Positions 9,777-16,471 of a stretch of DNA of 32,146 nt are shown here, one piece after another (within the stretch, counting starts at the first letter, position 1; the number at the start of each line of letters is the position of its first letter). Source of the stretch: Hyphomicrobiaceae bacterium (GTDB lineage Bacteria > Pseudomonadota > Alphaproteobacteria > Rhizobiales > Hyphomicrobiaceae); the NCBI GenBank assembly GCA_020442185.1, contig JAGRKS010000163.1, positions 1-32,146 on the forward strand. The letters run 5' to 3'. Both the position numbers and the translations under genes were made by a program. The notes beneath the pieces are model-generated. The model had not been told where the DNA came from, did not search any database, and saw only the letters and a program-made list of their open reading frames with translations.

Positions 9777-10688
9777 ATGTCGCCGCGCGAAGCCTTCGAG
9801 GCCCGCGCGCCGATCCCGATTGAACCTTTGCCGGGCGGAGGCACCGCGGTGGACATCTGGCTCGTCGACGTCGATGACGCGGCTGATGCGCTCGAGCGGG
9901 AGGAGGCGCGATCGCCGCGCTTGCCTCGCGCCGACAGCGAAGCGATGGCGGTTGCCTTCGGCAACATCCATGTGCGCCGGCGCCGGTTGGCGCACATTGC
10001 CCTGCGGTTGGCGCTGGCGCGCGCTACAGGCGGAAGCCGGTTCGACGGTGTGGACTTCCATCGATCCGAAATGGGCAAGCCCTCACTGCCGGGGGGTGGT
10101 CTCGCGTTCAATCTCTCTCATGCAGGACCGGCCGCGCTGATCGCGATAGCGCGCCGCGAGGACGTTGCGATCGGCATAGATCTCGAGGAGCGCCGCGCAT
10201 TGCACTTGACGGCTTCGCGGCGAGACCGGATCCTCGCGGCTGCCGACGCCATGTCGCCGGGCGCGCCACTTGCCGCGACGGGCAGCGATGATGCCGTGCT
10301 GCAGGCGTGGGTGCGTATCGAGGCCGCGGCCAAGGCGCTCGACACGGGGATTTTCCGGTTGCTTGGCGCGCTTGGCGTGGCGGGGCCCGGCGAAGCGGCG
10401 GCCGTCGCCGAAGGTGTCGCAGCCGGTGGCGGCATCGATCTGGCGGCCGCATTCTCGGCTGCGACGGGCGGCAAGGGCGCGCCATGTATCCGCGTCCGGG
10501 ATATCGATCCGTGCGGCGGGGATGCGCCGTCGATCGTATCGCGCTGTCCCGATCTGTTCGCCGCGGTGGCCGTCGTGGCGCCGCGTTCCGAGGCGGCGAT
10601 CGAGGTGGCGGAAAGGGGCGTGGTGCAGGCATTTCCAACGACCGATGCCGGGATTGCGCATTTTCTGGCACCATCCGGGGCGCCTTGA
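9777..10688 (+). CDS. Sfp-type 4'-phosphopantetheinyl transferase superfamily protein
   Basis: Transfers the phosphopantetheine arm of CoA to a carrier-protein serine. 303 residues. The superfamily motifs occur in order: GKPSLP (100-105), FNLSH (111-115), GIDLEE (133-138, Mg/CoA-binding acidic pair) and WVRIEAAAKA (178-187), a variant of the usual W-x-K-E-A-x-x-K. The C-terminal 100 residues are Ala/Gly-rich and less conserved. No carrier protein or polyketide/peptide synthase gene is nearby, so the target is unknown; it could be fatty-acid ACP. The ATG at 9777 has no clear ribosome site; a GTG at 9849 (VDIWLVDVDD) is a possible alternative start. Confidence 0.85.
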   Translation: MSPREAFEARAPIPIEPLPGGGTAVDIWLVDVDDAADALEREEARSPRLPRADSEAMAVAFGNIHVRRRRLAHIALRLALARATGGSRFDGVDFHRSEMGKPSLPGGGLAFNLSHAGPAALIAIARREDVAIGIDLEERRALHLTASRRDRILAAADAMSPGAPLAATGSDDAVLQAWVRIEAAAKALDTGIFRLLGALGVAGPGEAAAVAEGVAAGGGIDLAAAFSAATGGKGAPCIRVRDIDPCGGDAPSIVSRCPDLFAAVAVVAPRSEAAIEVAERGVVQAFPTTDAGIAHFLAPSGAP

Positions 10689-10774
10689 ACAGTTGCCGGC
10701 GAAGCGGGCTCCAACCATGTGGAGCGATTGCCCGTTGACCCCATCCGGCTTCGCATGCAAAAGAAGCGGTTCGT

Positions 10775-10852
10775 CGGAGCGTGGCGCAGCCTGGTTAGCG
10801 CACCAGTCTGGGGGACTGGGGGTCGTGGGTTCAAATCCCGCCGCTCCGACCA
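10775..10852 (+). tRNA. tRNA-Pro (anticodon GGG)
   Basis: A full cloverleaf can be folded. The acceptor CGGAGCG pairs with CGCTCCG (10842-10848), the anticodon stem is CCAGT/ACTGG and the loop CTGGGGG gives anticodon GGG. The T arm is GTGGG/CCCGC with one G-U pair, and the discriminator A is followed by an encoded CCA. Its 3' half is repeated imperfectly at 22,736-22,786, marking it as the integration target of the island. Confidence 0.95.
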
Positions 10853-10855
10853 ATA
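10805..10855 (+). repeat. attL: tRNA-proximal copy of the attachment-site repeat
   Basis: 51 bases running from the anticodon stem of tRNA-Pro to just past CCA. It matches 22,736-22,786 at 46 positions: 21 identical bases (10805-10825), two differences, 11 identical, three differences, 14 identical. The first identical block, the anticodon stem-loop, is the probable crossover region. Confidence 0.88.
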
Positions 10856-10898
10856 TTTTCAAGGGGTTAGCGAGCCGCAAGCGAACCTAAATTTCGCG

Positions 10899-10919
10899 GC
10901 AAACACCCAGGCAAACACC
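10899..10919 (+). repeat. Left pair of GCAAACACC repeats (candidate integrase arm sites)
   Basis: GCAAACACC occurs at 10899-10907 and again at 10911-10919, 12 bases start to start, 44 bases inside attL. The same 9-mer is paired at 22611-22619 and 22622-22630 inside the other end, in the same orientation. Paired short repeats flanking both cores are typical of arm-type binding sites of tyrosine integrases. Confidence 0.7.
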
Positions 10920-10925
10920 AACCGT

Positions 10926-10953
10926 AAGAAAAGGGCCGGGTTTCCCCGGCCCT
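10926..10953 (-). terminator. Rho-independent terminator for the 114-aa gene
   Basis: On the minus strand a 9-bp GC-rich stem (10945-10953 with 10932-10940, 4-base loop) is followed by TTTTCTT. It lies about 20 bases after the stop of the minus-strand gene at 10975-11319 and also shields the tRNA end of the island. Confidence 0.8.
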
Positions 10954-10974
10954 CTTGGCATCGTGCCCGCCCGA

Positions 10975-11319
10975 TTAGTATGGGCATGGCTCGTTGTCTT
11001 CGACTGCAACCTCAAGACCCAGGTCTCCCGGGCGAATGACAATGAAGTCGTCGCCGTCCCAGGGGCGGATGCCGTCGAGTTGCGCTATCGGCACCACGAC
11101 CTTGAAGTGTGCGTTCATCAACCCGACGAACTGGCCGCCCTCCTTACGGAAGTGGTTCAGCGCGGCAAAGTTGACAGCGACACCAAGATGGTTGCTGCGC
11201 CGTGTTCTGCACGAGAGCATCTTCTGCCCGTGTGCGTCCTGCCAAACTTCATGATAGCTACCGTGGTAGCCGCGAATGATGCGCTTGGCGCTCGCCTTAT
11301 CAAAACTCAGTCTAGACAT
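10975..11319 (-). CDS. Orphan 114-aa protein at the attL end, function unknown
   Basis: Not recognised. The start at 11319 (MSRLSFDKASAKRIIRGYHG) has GGAGG about 9 bases upstream, and the gene ends just before a strong terminator, both good signs that it is real; upstream in-frame codons to 11622 read like non-coding sequence. The N-terminus is basic, the middle is rich in His, Asn and Phe (VAVNFAALNHFRKEGGQFVGLMNAHFKVVV) and the end is acidic (GLEVAVEDNEPCPY). No membrane segment, signal peptide or HTH is evident. It is divergent from the endonuclease gene, a position where cargo genes or small regulators of restriction systems are found. The opposite strand is also open here but lacks such signals. 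Confidence 0.6.
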   Translation of the reverse strand: MSRLSFDKASAKRIIRGYHGSYHEVWQDAHGQKMLSCRTRRSNHLGVAVNFAALNHFRKEGGQFVGLMNAHFKVVVPIAQLDGIRPWDGDDFIVIRPGDLGLEVAVEDNEPCPY

Positions 11320-11581
11320 AGCAGTAGCCCCTCCATGGGGCCGATGGTCCTCCGTGTCGGCACTTGCCGCTGCCATGATTGGCACCGGGCGCGGGACCAG
11401 CGCCCGACATGCCAACCGGTGCGAGGACCATGCACTTATGGGCAAATATGGCTGGGTGATTTCTTGATAAGGTCTGGTAGGTCGTGTCTCCCCAGAGTGG
11501 CGATGTGTCGATATGCGACGCGCGTATCGAAATGGAGCGGTGCCGTCCCGTTGATGGGCACGCTCAAGCATCAGCATCGCA

Positions 11582-11622
11582 TTGACATTCGAGCCCCACA
11601 GTCGTTGCCTGCCGACAGGCAA
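11582..11622 (+). promoter_or_regulatory. Candidate promoter with overlapping operator for the endonuclease gene
   Basis: A consensus -35 box TTGACA (11582-11587) is followed after exactly 17 bases by a perfect 7-bp inverted repeat, TTGCCTG-CCGA-CAGGCAA (11605-11622), sitting where the -10 box and start point should be. The ribosome site GGAG (11624-11627) follows at once. The arrangement suggests a repressible or autoregulated promoter in the 314-base divergent gap (11320-11633). The -10 match itself (TTGCCT) is poor. Confidence 0.45.
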
Positions 11623-11633
11623 TGGAGCGGGCG

Positions 11634-12755
11634 ATGGCAGAGAAAATTGCGCTGAAGCGACTTGGAAACTCCGACCTTTCGTTTTTCGAATATCACTTCC
11701 GGAATAAGACCTTCGGCGACCATCGACAGAAAGGCATAAACCTCAACAGAGACGTGTTCGTGGATCAGTTCTATCCGCAGGCGCTCGAAGCCATGGGAAT
11801 GAAGTGGCCTGTGCTGGTCACACTGTTCGGGCCGGGTGATGCTGCGCCATACTCTCCACCGCCCGATGCACGCCGCCCGATCACGTACAATAATGGGAAG
11901 AACTGGCGACTGAATGGCGGCACCGTGCCTGATGACCCGGGCTCCCCGGAGCGGTTCGCCAGTCTAGCGCCAGGCGATCTTGCACTTTTTCGTTTCCGCG
12001 GAGATCCGGCACCCGAAGAAGTGGACGTGATACTTATTTCCGCAAGATTCGACGCAGACGCTCACCGCGTTCTGGATGCCATCGTGCCCCAAGGCCGACG
12101 CTCGATGGTGTCGCTAACGCCTGCACAGCTCGACGCAGCGTTGGCCGGGGTGGACCTTGTGGGCACTGCACTGGCGGATGTCAGGCCAACCCCCGAGCTG
12201 GAGGATGCTGTCGAAGAGGTTGCTCTCGGCGGTGCAGCAGGACCGGCACTGGTTGCGCGCCGTGGTGGCCGCCGCCTATCGCCCGCAGAACTTCAACAAG
12301 CCAGGGATGACGCCCAGCAGATAGGCGCAGATGGGGAAAGCCTCGTAAACAGCTGGCTGGTCGAACAGCAGGTTGACAGACTCGAGTGGACGTCACAGCT
12401 CGACGCAGCCGCCCCTTACGATTTTCGCTTCAATGATGCTGACGGCAATAACGTGAAGATGGATGCCAAGAGTACTACCGGCCCGTTCGCTCGCCGCATA
12501 CACATATCAACGTCTGAGCTGGTAGAGGCAGCAGCTGACGACGCCCGGTATTCAGTAGCACGCGTCTATGAAATCGATGAAGACGGCGCCAAAATGCGTA
12601 TCTGCGATAACTTCAACGATCTGGCGAAAACAATCGCGGGCAGTCTGAGTCTTCCAGCTGGCGTCCGAGTGGATGGCTTTTCAATCGATCCCAATACACT
12701 TGAATGGGGTGCAGAGATTGCACTTTCGCGATCGGAAGAAGACCAGCAGGAATAA
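11634..12755 (+). CDS. Predicted restriction endonuclease with NO-VEIN/DUF3883-like nuclease domain
   Basis: 373 residues from ATG 11634, preferred to ATG 11622 because GGAG lies six bases before it. The C-terminal part (about 222-330) has the pattern of the NO-VEIN/DUF3883 branch of the PD-(D/E)XK nucleases. It shows GADGESLVNSWL with Glu235, YDFRF with Asp263, and VKMDAKST with Asp277 and Lys279 as the likely metal site, then a strand-helix segment ending YSVARVYEI. The N-terminal 180 residues (FFEYHFRNKTFGDHRQKGINLN...) form a separate domain, perhaps the DNA-recognition part; I do not recognise it with certainty. The gene runs into a convergent cytosine methyltransferase with nine bases between the two stops, which supports a role as the cutting partner of a type II system. 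Cleavage is inferred, not shown. Confidence 0.72.
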   Translation: MAEKIALKRLGNSDLSFFEYHFRNKTFGDHRQKGINLNRDVFVDQFYPQALEAMGMKWPVLVTLFGPGDAAPYSPPPDARRPITYNNGKNWRLNGGTVPDDPGSPERFASLAPGDLALFRFRGDPAPEEVDVILISARFDADAHRVLDAIVPQGRRSMVSLTPAQLDAALAGVDLVGTALADVRPTPELEDAVEEVALGGAAGPALVARRGGRRLSPAELQQARDDAQQIGADGESLVNSWLVEQQVDRLEWTSQLDAAAPYDFRFNDADGNNVKMDAKSTTGPFARRIHISTSELVEAAADDARYSVARVYEIDEDGAKMRICDNFNDLAKTIAGSLSLPAGVRVDGFSIDPNTLEWGAEIALSRSEEDQQE

Positions 12756-12764
12756 TGAGCAGAT

Positions 12765-14276
12765 TCACTCGGCAGCGACCAGCTTCTGCTCTTGCTTGAA
12801 GAGCGATGATTGCAATGCGCTCATCATCACCGATGCAATCTCGCGAGCCATAATCGGCGGCACTGCATTGCCAATCTGGCGGTAGGCAGGATTCATTGTG
12901 CCTGCGAATGTGAAGCCATCGGGGAACGACTGCAGACGCGCAGCCTCACGGACGGAGATCACGCGAGCCTGAGCAGAATCGTAATGGATATGGCTGTACG
13001 TATCCTTTCCGATGTGCGCCATTAGCGTTCGTGACGGCCAATCCGGCCGCAGCTTCCACCATCTGTTTGGAAATGAACCAACCGGGTAGGGAGGGACAAT
13101 CTCCTTGTGCAGCTTCTGCTTTTCCCCGGCCGTAAGTTTTCTTTTCAATGCTGTCTCGTTCTCGCGGATGCGTCTCTCCCAGATCGCAGTGGCTGTGGCA
13201 TGAGCGGCGGGGTACTCCGCGCCATTGGGCATCTCGCGGAACGTATCGGTGTCACGTGGCAGACACCTAATGACATGGTCGTAAACGCCGGTACTATTTT
13301 CGAAGCCCGGCCAGTTGCGCATCAGGTGCGCGTACACTGAAAGCTTCTTGCGGCTTCTTGGGTACGGGATCAGTTCGTCGAAACGGCGAGCGCCACGACG
13401 CAGTCTTCCTTCGAGATGCAGCGTAACTGGCGGCAAGTCTCCAAGTGCCTCCTGACAGGTAACCGGCCCGGGCAGGGTCTTGGCACCATGGTCCGCTTCA
13501 ACATAGTCGTCGCCAGAAAACAGATCGATATGTCGAAGGGCCACTGATCGAGTCCCGTCATAACCGGACGGCAGGCGCAGATGGTTGGTCGCCGATGGAA
13601 AGGCGACGGAAATCCCTAGCTCTCTACGATATGCAATCAAGAAAACACGATCCCGCATCTGCGGAACACCATGAAATGCAGCATTGATCAAAGAGTATTT
13701 TGCCGTATAGCCCAACACATCAAGCGCTTCGGCAATTTCGGCCATGACATTGTGGCCGCCGTAGTTCAGTACGTCAGGAACATTTTCGATTAGCAGTGCG
13801 AGAGGTTGCGTTGCGGCAACGTAATGCAGGTAACGCAGATAGAGGTTGCCCCTGGGATCAACCTTGAAAGCCTGTGGGTGTTCGGCGATTTCGCGCAGCT
13901 TCGCACGTCCAACCCGTGCATATGCTTGGCATGGCGGCCCGCCGACGATTACGTCAAACGCCTCAGCTGCTGGTCCTAAATCCAGGTCTTTCGTAAGATC
14001 ATCGGGCTCAGTGACCGTAATATCGCGAGGGGACGCGTGTCTGGCTGCCAACTGTGGAGGCAGATGACCATGGAAGTTGCGGGCGTGGGTCTGCACCGCC
14101 AATTCATCGATCTCGGCGGCAGCGGCAATCTCAAAGCCTGCGGCTTGAAAGCCGAGTGATATACCGCCACAGCCCGCGAACAGGTCCAGGACGCGTGGCT
14201 TTGCTCCTGCCCGCAGGCGTTCAATTTTGGTCCGGAGCACATCAGTCTGCCTCGAACGGTTTGCCCGCTTCTTCAT
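12765..14276 (-). CDS. DNA (cytosine-5) methyltransferase
   Basis: 503 residues; methylates C5 of cytosine in a specific DNA site using S-adenosylmethionine. Motifs in order: LDLFAGCGGISLGF (30-43, AdoMet binding), GGPPCQAYARVGR with catalytic Cys116, IENVPDVL with Glu164, and QMRDRVFLIAYRR (206-218, QxRxR). A long variable target-recognition region follows at about 220-430, then VREAARLQSFPDGF and QIGNAVPPIMA near the C-terminus. All catalytic motifs are intact. The start overlaps the end of vsr by four bases, so they form one operon; the endonuclease gene is convergent. The target sequence cannot be read from the protein. Confidence 0.96.
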   Translation of the reverse strand: MKKRANRSRQTDVLRTKIERLRAGAKPRVLDLFAGCGGISLGFQAAGFEIAAAAEIDELAVQTHARNFHGHLPPQLAARHASPRDITVTEPDDLTKDLDLGPAAEAFDVIVGGPPCQAYARVGRAKLREIAEHPQAFKVDPRGNLYLRYLHYVAATQPLALLIENVPDVLNYGGHNVMAEIAEALDVLGYTAKYSLINAAFHGVPQMRDRVFLIAYRRELGISVAFPSATNHLRLPSGYDGTRSVALRHIDLFSGDDYVEADHGAKTLPGPVTCQEALGDLPPVTLHLEGRLRRGARRFDELIPYPRSRKKLSVYAHLMRNWPGFENSTGVYDHVIRCLPRDTDTFREMPNGAEYPAAHATATAIWERRIRENETALKRKLTAGEKQKLHKEIVPPYPVGSFPNRWWKLRPDWPSRTLMAHIGKDTYSHIHYDSAQARVISVREAARLQSFPDGFTFAGTMNPAYRQIGNAVPPIMAREIASVMMSALQSSLFKQEQKLVAAE

Positions 14277-14683
14277 GCGTCCCCCAGGAAGTTCACAAGC
14301 CGAATCAGTAACAGACTAGCGTCTCTTGTCTCACACTCCCAAACGGTCATCGTCTCCCATCCACGGTCCCGTAGGTCCGCTTCGGCGCGAGCGTCCCGCT
14401 TTACGTTCTGGGCAAATTTGTCTTCCCAGAATTGTGTCCGGCTCTTTGGGGTGTAGGCGTACTTGCAACCGCGATGGCGGTGCCAGAAGCAGCCATGTAC
14501 AAAGATGACCTTTCTTCTGCTGGGGAAGACGATGTCGGGGCGTCCCGGCAAGTCGTTCCGATGGAGCCGGTAGCGATACCCAGACTTGTGTAGCAGGCGT
14601 CGCACGACCAGCTCTGGCCCCGAGTCGCGCCCCCTGATGCGACGCATGTTCTCGCTTCGCTCGGTCGGAGTAAGATGATCCAC
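14273..14683 (-). CDS. vsr: Very short patch repair endonuclease Vsr
   Basis: 136 residues. It nicks beside the T of T:G mismatches that arise when 5-methylcytosine is deaminated, protecting cells that carry a C5 methylase. The family motifs are present: an N-terminal ENMRRIRGRDSGPE helix, LPGRPDIVFPSRRKVIFVHG with catalytic Asp50, HGCFWHRHRGC with His63, Cys65 and His68, then FWEDKFAQNVKRDARAEADLRDRGW. It is translationally coupled to the methyltransferase (four-base overlap), the classic dcm-vsr partnership, here as island cargo. It is shorter than the E. coli enzyme but complete. Confidence 0.96.
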   Translation of the reverse strand: MDHLTPTERSENMRRIRGRDSGPELVVRRLLHKSGYRYRLHRNDLPGRPDIVFPSRRKVIFVHGCFWHRHRGCKYAYTPKSRTQFWEDKFAQNVKRDARAEADLRDRGWETMTVWECETRDASLLLIRLVNFLGDA

Positions 14684-14789
14684 GACAGTGTTCCGTACAA
14701 AGACTATAGGGCTTAGGCATACACATCGACCGGCCCAGCGTAAAGTCTGTCTGTGACGGCGGCCAGCGGCGATGCGTACCGGTTCGTAG

Positions 14790-14812
14790 GCGTCACTAGC
14801 GCGAGGTGACGC
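14790..14812. repeat. Inverted repeat upstream of vsr
   Basis: A perfect 7-bp dyad, GCGTCAC (14790-14796) and GTGACGC (14806-14812), with a 9-base spacer. It lies in the 243-base divergent gap between vsr and the small plus-strand gene, about 107 bases before vsr. It could be an operator; no protein is assigned to it. Confidence 0.4.
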
Positions 14813-14926
14813 ACATTTCGCCGTGCCGCAGCCGCTTCAACAGCATCTGTTCTGTCTTTTCAGTTGCAACTTCAACCATTGCGTGCACTTCATTGACCGT
14901 GCGTATACGGATAAATGGAGCGCGCG

Positions 14927-15148
14927 ATGGAAGGCTTGGTCAGGGCACTGCTCGCGGACGGCTGGTTCGCCAGCCTTCAACACTTGCCCACGGGATGGTG
15001 CGTGCTGACCGATGCCCCGCCCAATGTCATGGCCCGACTGGCGGCGCGGCAGCGGGTCGAGGTGATCGAGCGGGTCGCTGTGGGCCTCGGTAGGGGCTAC
15101 ACGGTGATGCAGCCCACCCTACCAGAAACGCCTCGTCTGGCCGCGTAG
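14927..15148 (+). CDS. Small 73-aa protein, function unknown
   Basis: Not recognised. A strong ribosome site (GGAG six bases before ATG 14927) and a protein-like composition (MEGLVRALLADGWFASLQHLPTGWCVLTDAPP) support a real gene; an in-frame ATG at 14915 lies within the ribosome site. Its last 122 bases overlap the end of the convergent 15027-15365 gene. It is divergent from vsr-dcm and is one of only two plus-strand genes in the island. The overlap means that either this gene or the C-terminus of its neighbour may be wrong. Confidence 0.45.
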   Translation: MEGLVRALLADGWFASLQHLPTGWCVLTDAPPNVMARLAARQRVEVIERVAVGLGRGYTVMQPTLPETPRLAA

Positions 15149-15365
15149 GGTCCTCGTAGACGTCGTAGCGGAGCACTTCCGCAAGGTGCGTCACGAACCG
15201 CGCCTCCGACATGGGATGGCGATTGTTCCAGCGGCGGTAGAAGCACCACAGGTCGTTGATGTTTACCAGATCGGTCGGCTCGCCGGTGCGCCGCAGCTCA
15301 GTCTCGACGAACACCTTCACGCGGTCGGCTTTGTCCAGAACCGTGCGTGCCTCGGCAGCGTCCAT
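15027..15365 (-). CDS. 112-aa protein of the packaging operon, function unknown
   Basis: Not recognised. The first 85 residues look like a compact domain (MDAAEARTVLDKADRVKVFVETELRR, then INDLWCFYRRWNNRHPMSEARFVTHLAEVLRYDVYEDP); the last 27 are Pro/Arg/Ala-rich and overlap the plus-strand small gene. It starts two bases after the stop of the preceding gene, so it is the last member of the terS-terL run. The W-C-F-Y-R-R-W stretch and the helix after it could bind nucleic acid, but that is a guess. Confidence 0.6.
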   Translation of the reverse strand: MDAAEARTVLDKADRVKVFVETELRRTGEPTDLVNINDLWCFYRRWNNRHPMSEARFVTHLAEVLRYDVYEDPTRPDEAFLVGWAASPCSPYRGPQRPARSPRPAAAPPVGP

Positions 15366-15367
15366 GG

Positions 15368-15703
15368 TTAAAACTCCAACATTGGGTTGGCCGAGGACAG
15401 CACAAGCGCCAGCGCAATGCTGTCTTCGAGGTTCGTCGTCTCGGTGACGAGGTGCGGCGCATGGTCGAGATGCTTGCGGATCACGAGATGCCAGTACTCA
15501 GCTACGCTCTCTCGTGGCGCGCGCCCAGGCGGCCAGCCGACATGTGGAAGCGGGCTCGGTCCGTGGTGGTGCCACCAGTACAGCCGAGCCCGCTCCACAA
15601 ATTGCGCGCGCATCGCCAGCTCGCGGGCGGTGGGATGGTTCACCAGCGGCTTCAACTCCCGCTTCAGCCCGCGTGCTGTCCAGTGCTGGTAATCGCCCAT
15701 CAT
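15368..15703 (-). CDS. 111-aa protein of the packaging operon, function unknown
   Basis: Not recognised. Rich in His, Trp and Pro in the middle (ARLYWWHHHGPSPLPHVGW), helical at both ends, without membrane segment or signal peptide. The start overlaps the preceding gene's stop by four bases (ATGA), and the next gene begins two bases after its stop, so it is translationally coupled. It stands where a prophage would normally have portal or head genes, but its size is far too small for those. Confidence 0.6.
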   Translation of the reverse strand: MMGDYQHWTARGLKRELKPLVNHPTARELAMRAQFVERARLYWWHHHGPSPLPHVGWPPGRAPRESVAEYWHLVIRKHLDHAPHLVTETTNLEDSIALALVLSSANPMLEF

Positions 15704-16470
15704 TCGGTTTCCTTGTTCGGGGCGAGGCTGCTCACAAGGTTGGCAATCTTAGCGTCGTCGCTCGACCGCCAGCGGCGTATGTTGCCGCTCATGTTGCGGT
15801 CGAAGTCTTCCAGCGCGCGCTGGCACCGGTCGCGGGCGGCGATGGCGTTGTCGCGCTCGGCAACGTGCTTGGGCGCGATCAGCTTCTCCGCTTCGCCACG
15901 GACCCATGCAAAGTCCTGGTCGCGCAACCCGCTCAGCATCGGCGGCACGGCGACGATTGCTTTCAGCTCATCGACGGAACCGTTGGCAAGTAGCTGGCGG
16001 CAGAAGCCGAGGCGTTCGCCCTCCGGCATTTCACGGAGCACCGCGCGAATCTCGGCTTGCAGCGTGCCCACACCGGAGCCCAGGGCGGCCTTGATCTCGT
16101 TGATGGCGTGCGCGTGTTGGCGGTCAAGGCCTGCGATTTCCTCCTTCATGCTTTTCATCGCACGTAGGGCAATAGGCTCGACTTGGCTGGCCAGCTTGGC
16201 GCGGTCCGTGACCGCCAGCGCGGTCTCGTTCAGCTTGGTATGCACGTTCCACAAGGCGTCGAGTGCGTGCCGCCCTTTCGCTTGCGCGATGGTTCCGTTC
16301 TCGTCGCCCAGGGCGTCGGGGTGGTAGTCGATGGGCACATGCACGCGGAAGGCTGGATCCTTCGCGGCAACGTGTTCCATGTTGGGCTTGCGCCGCTGCA
16401 TCGCCGCCGTAAGCGGCATGGGCTGCCCCGCCTTTTGCGCTTCGAGATATTCCTGCGTCGTGTTCGTCAT
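15700..16470 (-). CDS. 256-aa helical protein directly after terL, function unknown
   Basis: Not recognised. The start at 16470 (MTNTTQEYLEAQKAG) lies one base after the terL stop; an upstream ATG (16485) would overlap terL. After a short basic N-terminus (AAMQRRKPNMEHVAAKDP) nearly the whole protein is predicted helical with charged heptad-like stretches (AKLASQVEPIALRAMKSMKEEIAGLDRQHAHAINEIK; HVAERDNAIAARDRCQRALEDFDRNM). A scaffold, portal-substitute or capsid-interaction role is conceivable from position and coiled-coil character, but nothing in the sequence proves it. Ends with ATGA overlap into the next gene. Confidence 0.62.
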   Translation of the reverse strand: MTNTTQEYLEAQKAGQPMPLTAAMQRRKPNMEHVAAKDPAFRVHVPIDYHPDALGDENGTIAQAKGRHALDALWNVHTKLNETALAVTDRAKLASQVEPIALRAMKSMKEEIAGLDRQHAHAINEIKAALGSGVGTLQAEIRAVLREMPEGERLGFCRQLLANGSVDELKAIVAVPPMLSGLRDQDFAWVRGEAEKLIAPKHVAERDNAIAARDRCQRALEDFDRNMSGNIRRWRSSDDAKIANLVSSLAPNKETE

Positions 16471-16471
16471 G

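Noticed and set aside
10963..11655. 230-codon plus-strand frame opposite the 114-aa gene
   Set aside because: The minus strand has the ribosome site, protein-like composition and a terminator in the right direction; the plus frame has none.
15347..16327. 326-codon plus-strand frame
   Set aside because: Antisense to the terL-linked genes, Ser/Arg-rich, no motif, and against the direction of the operon.
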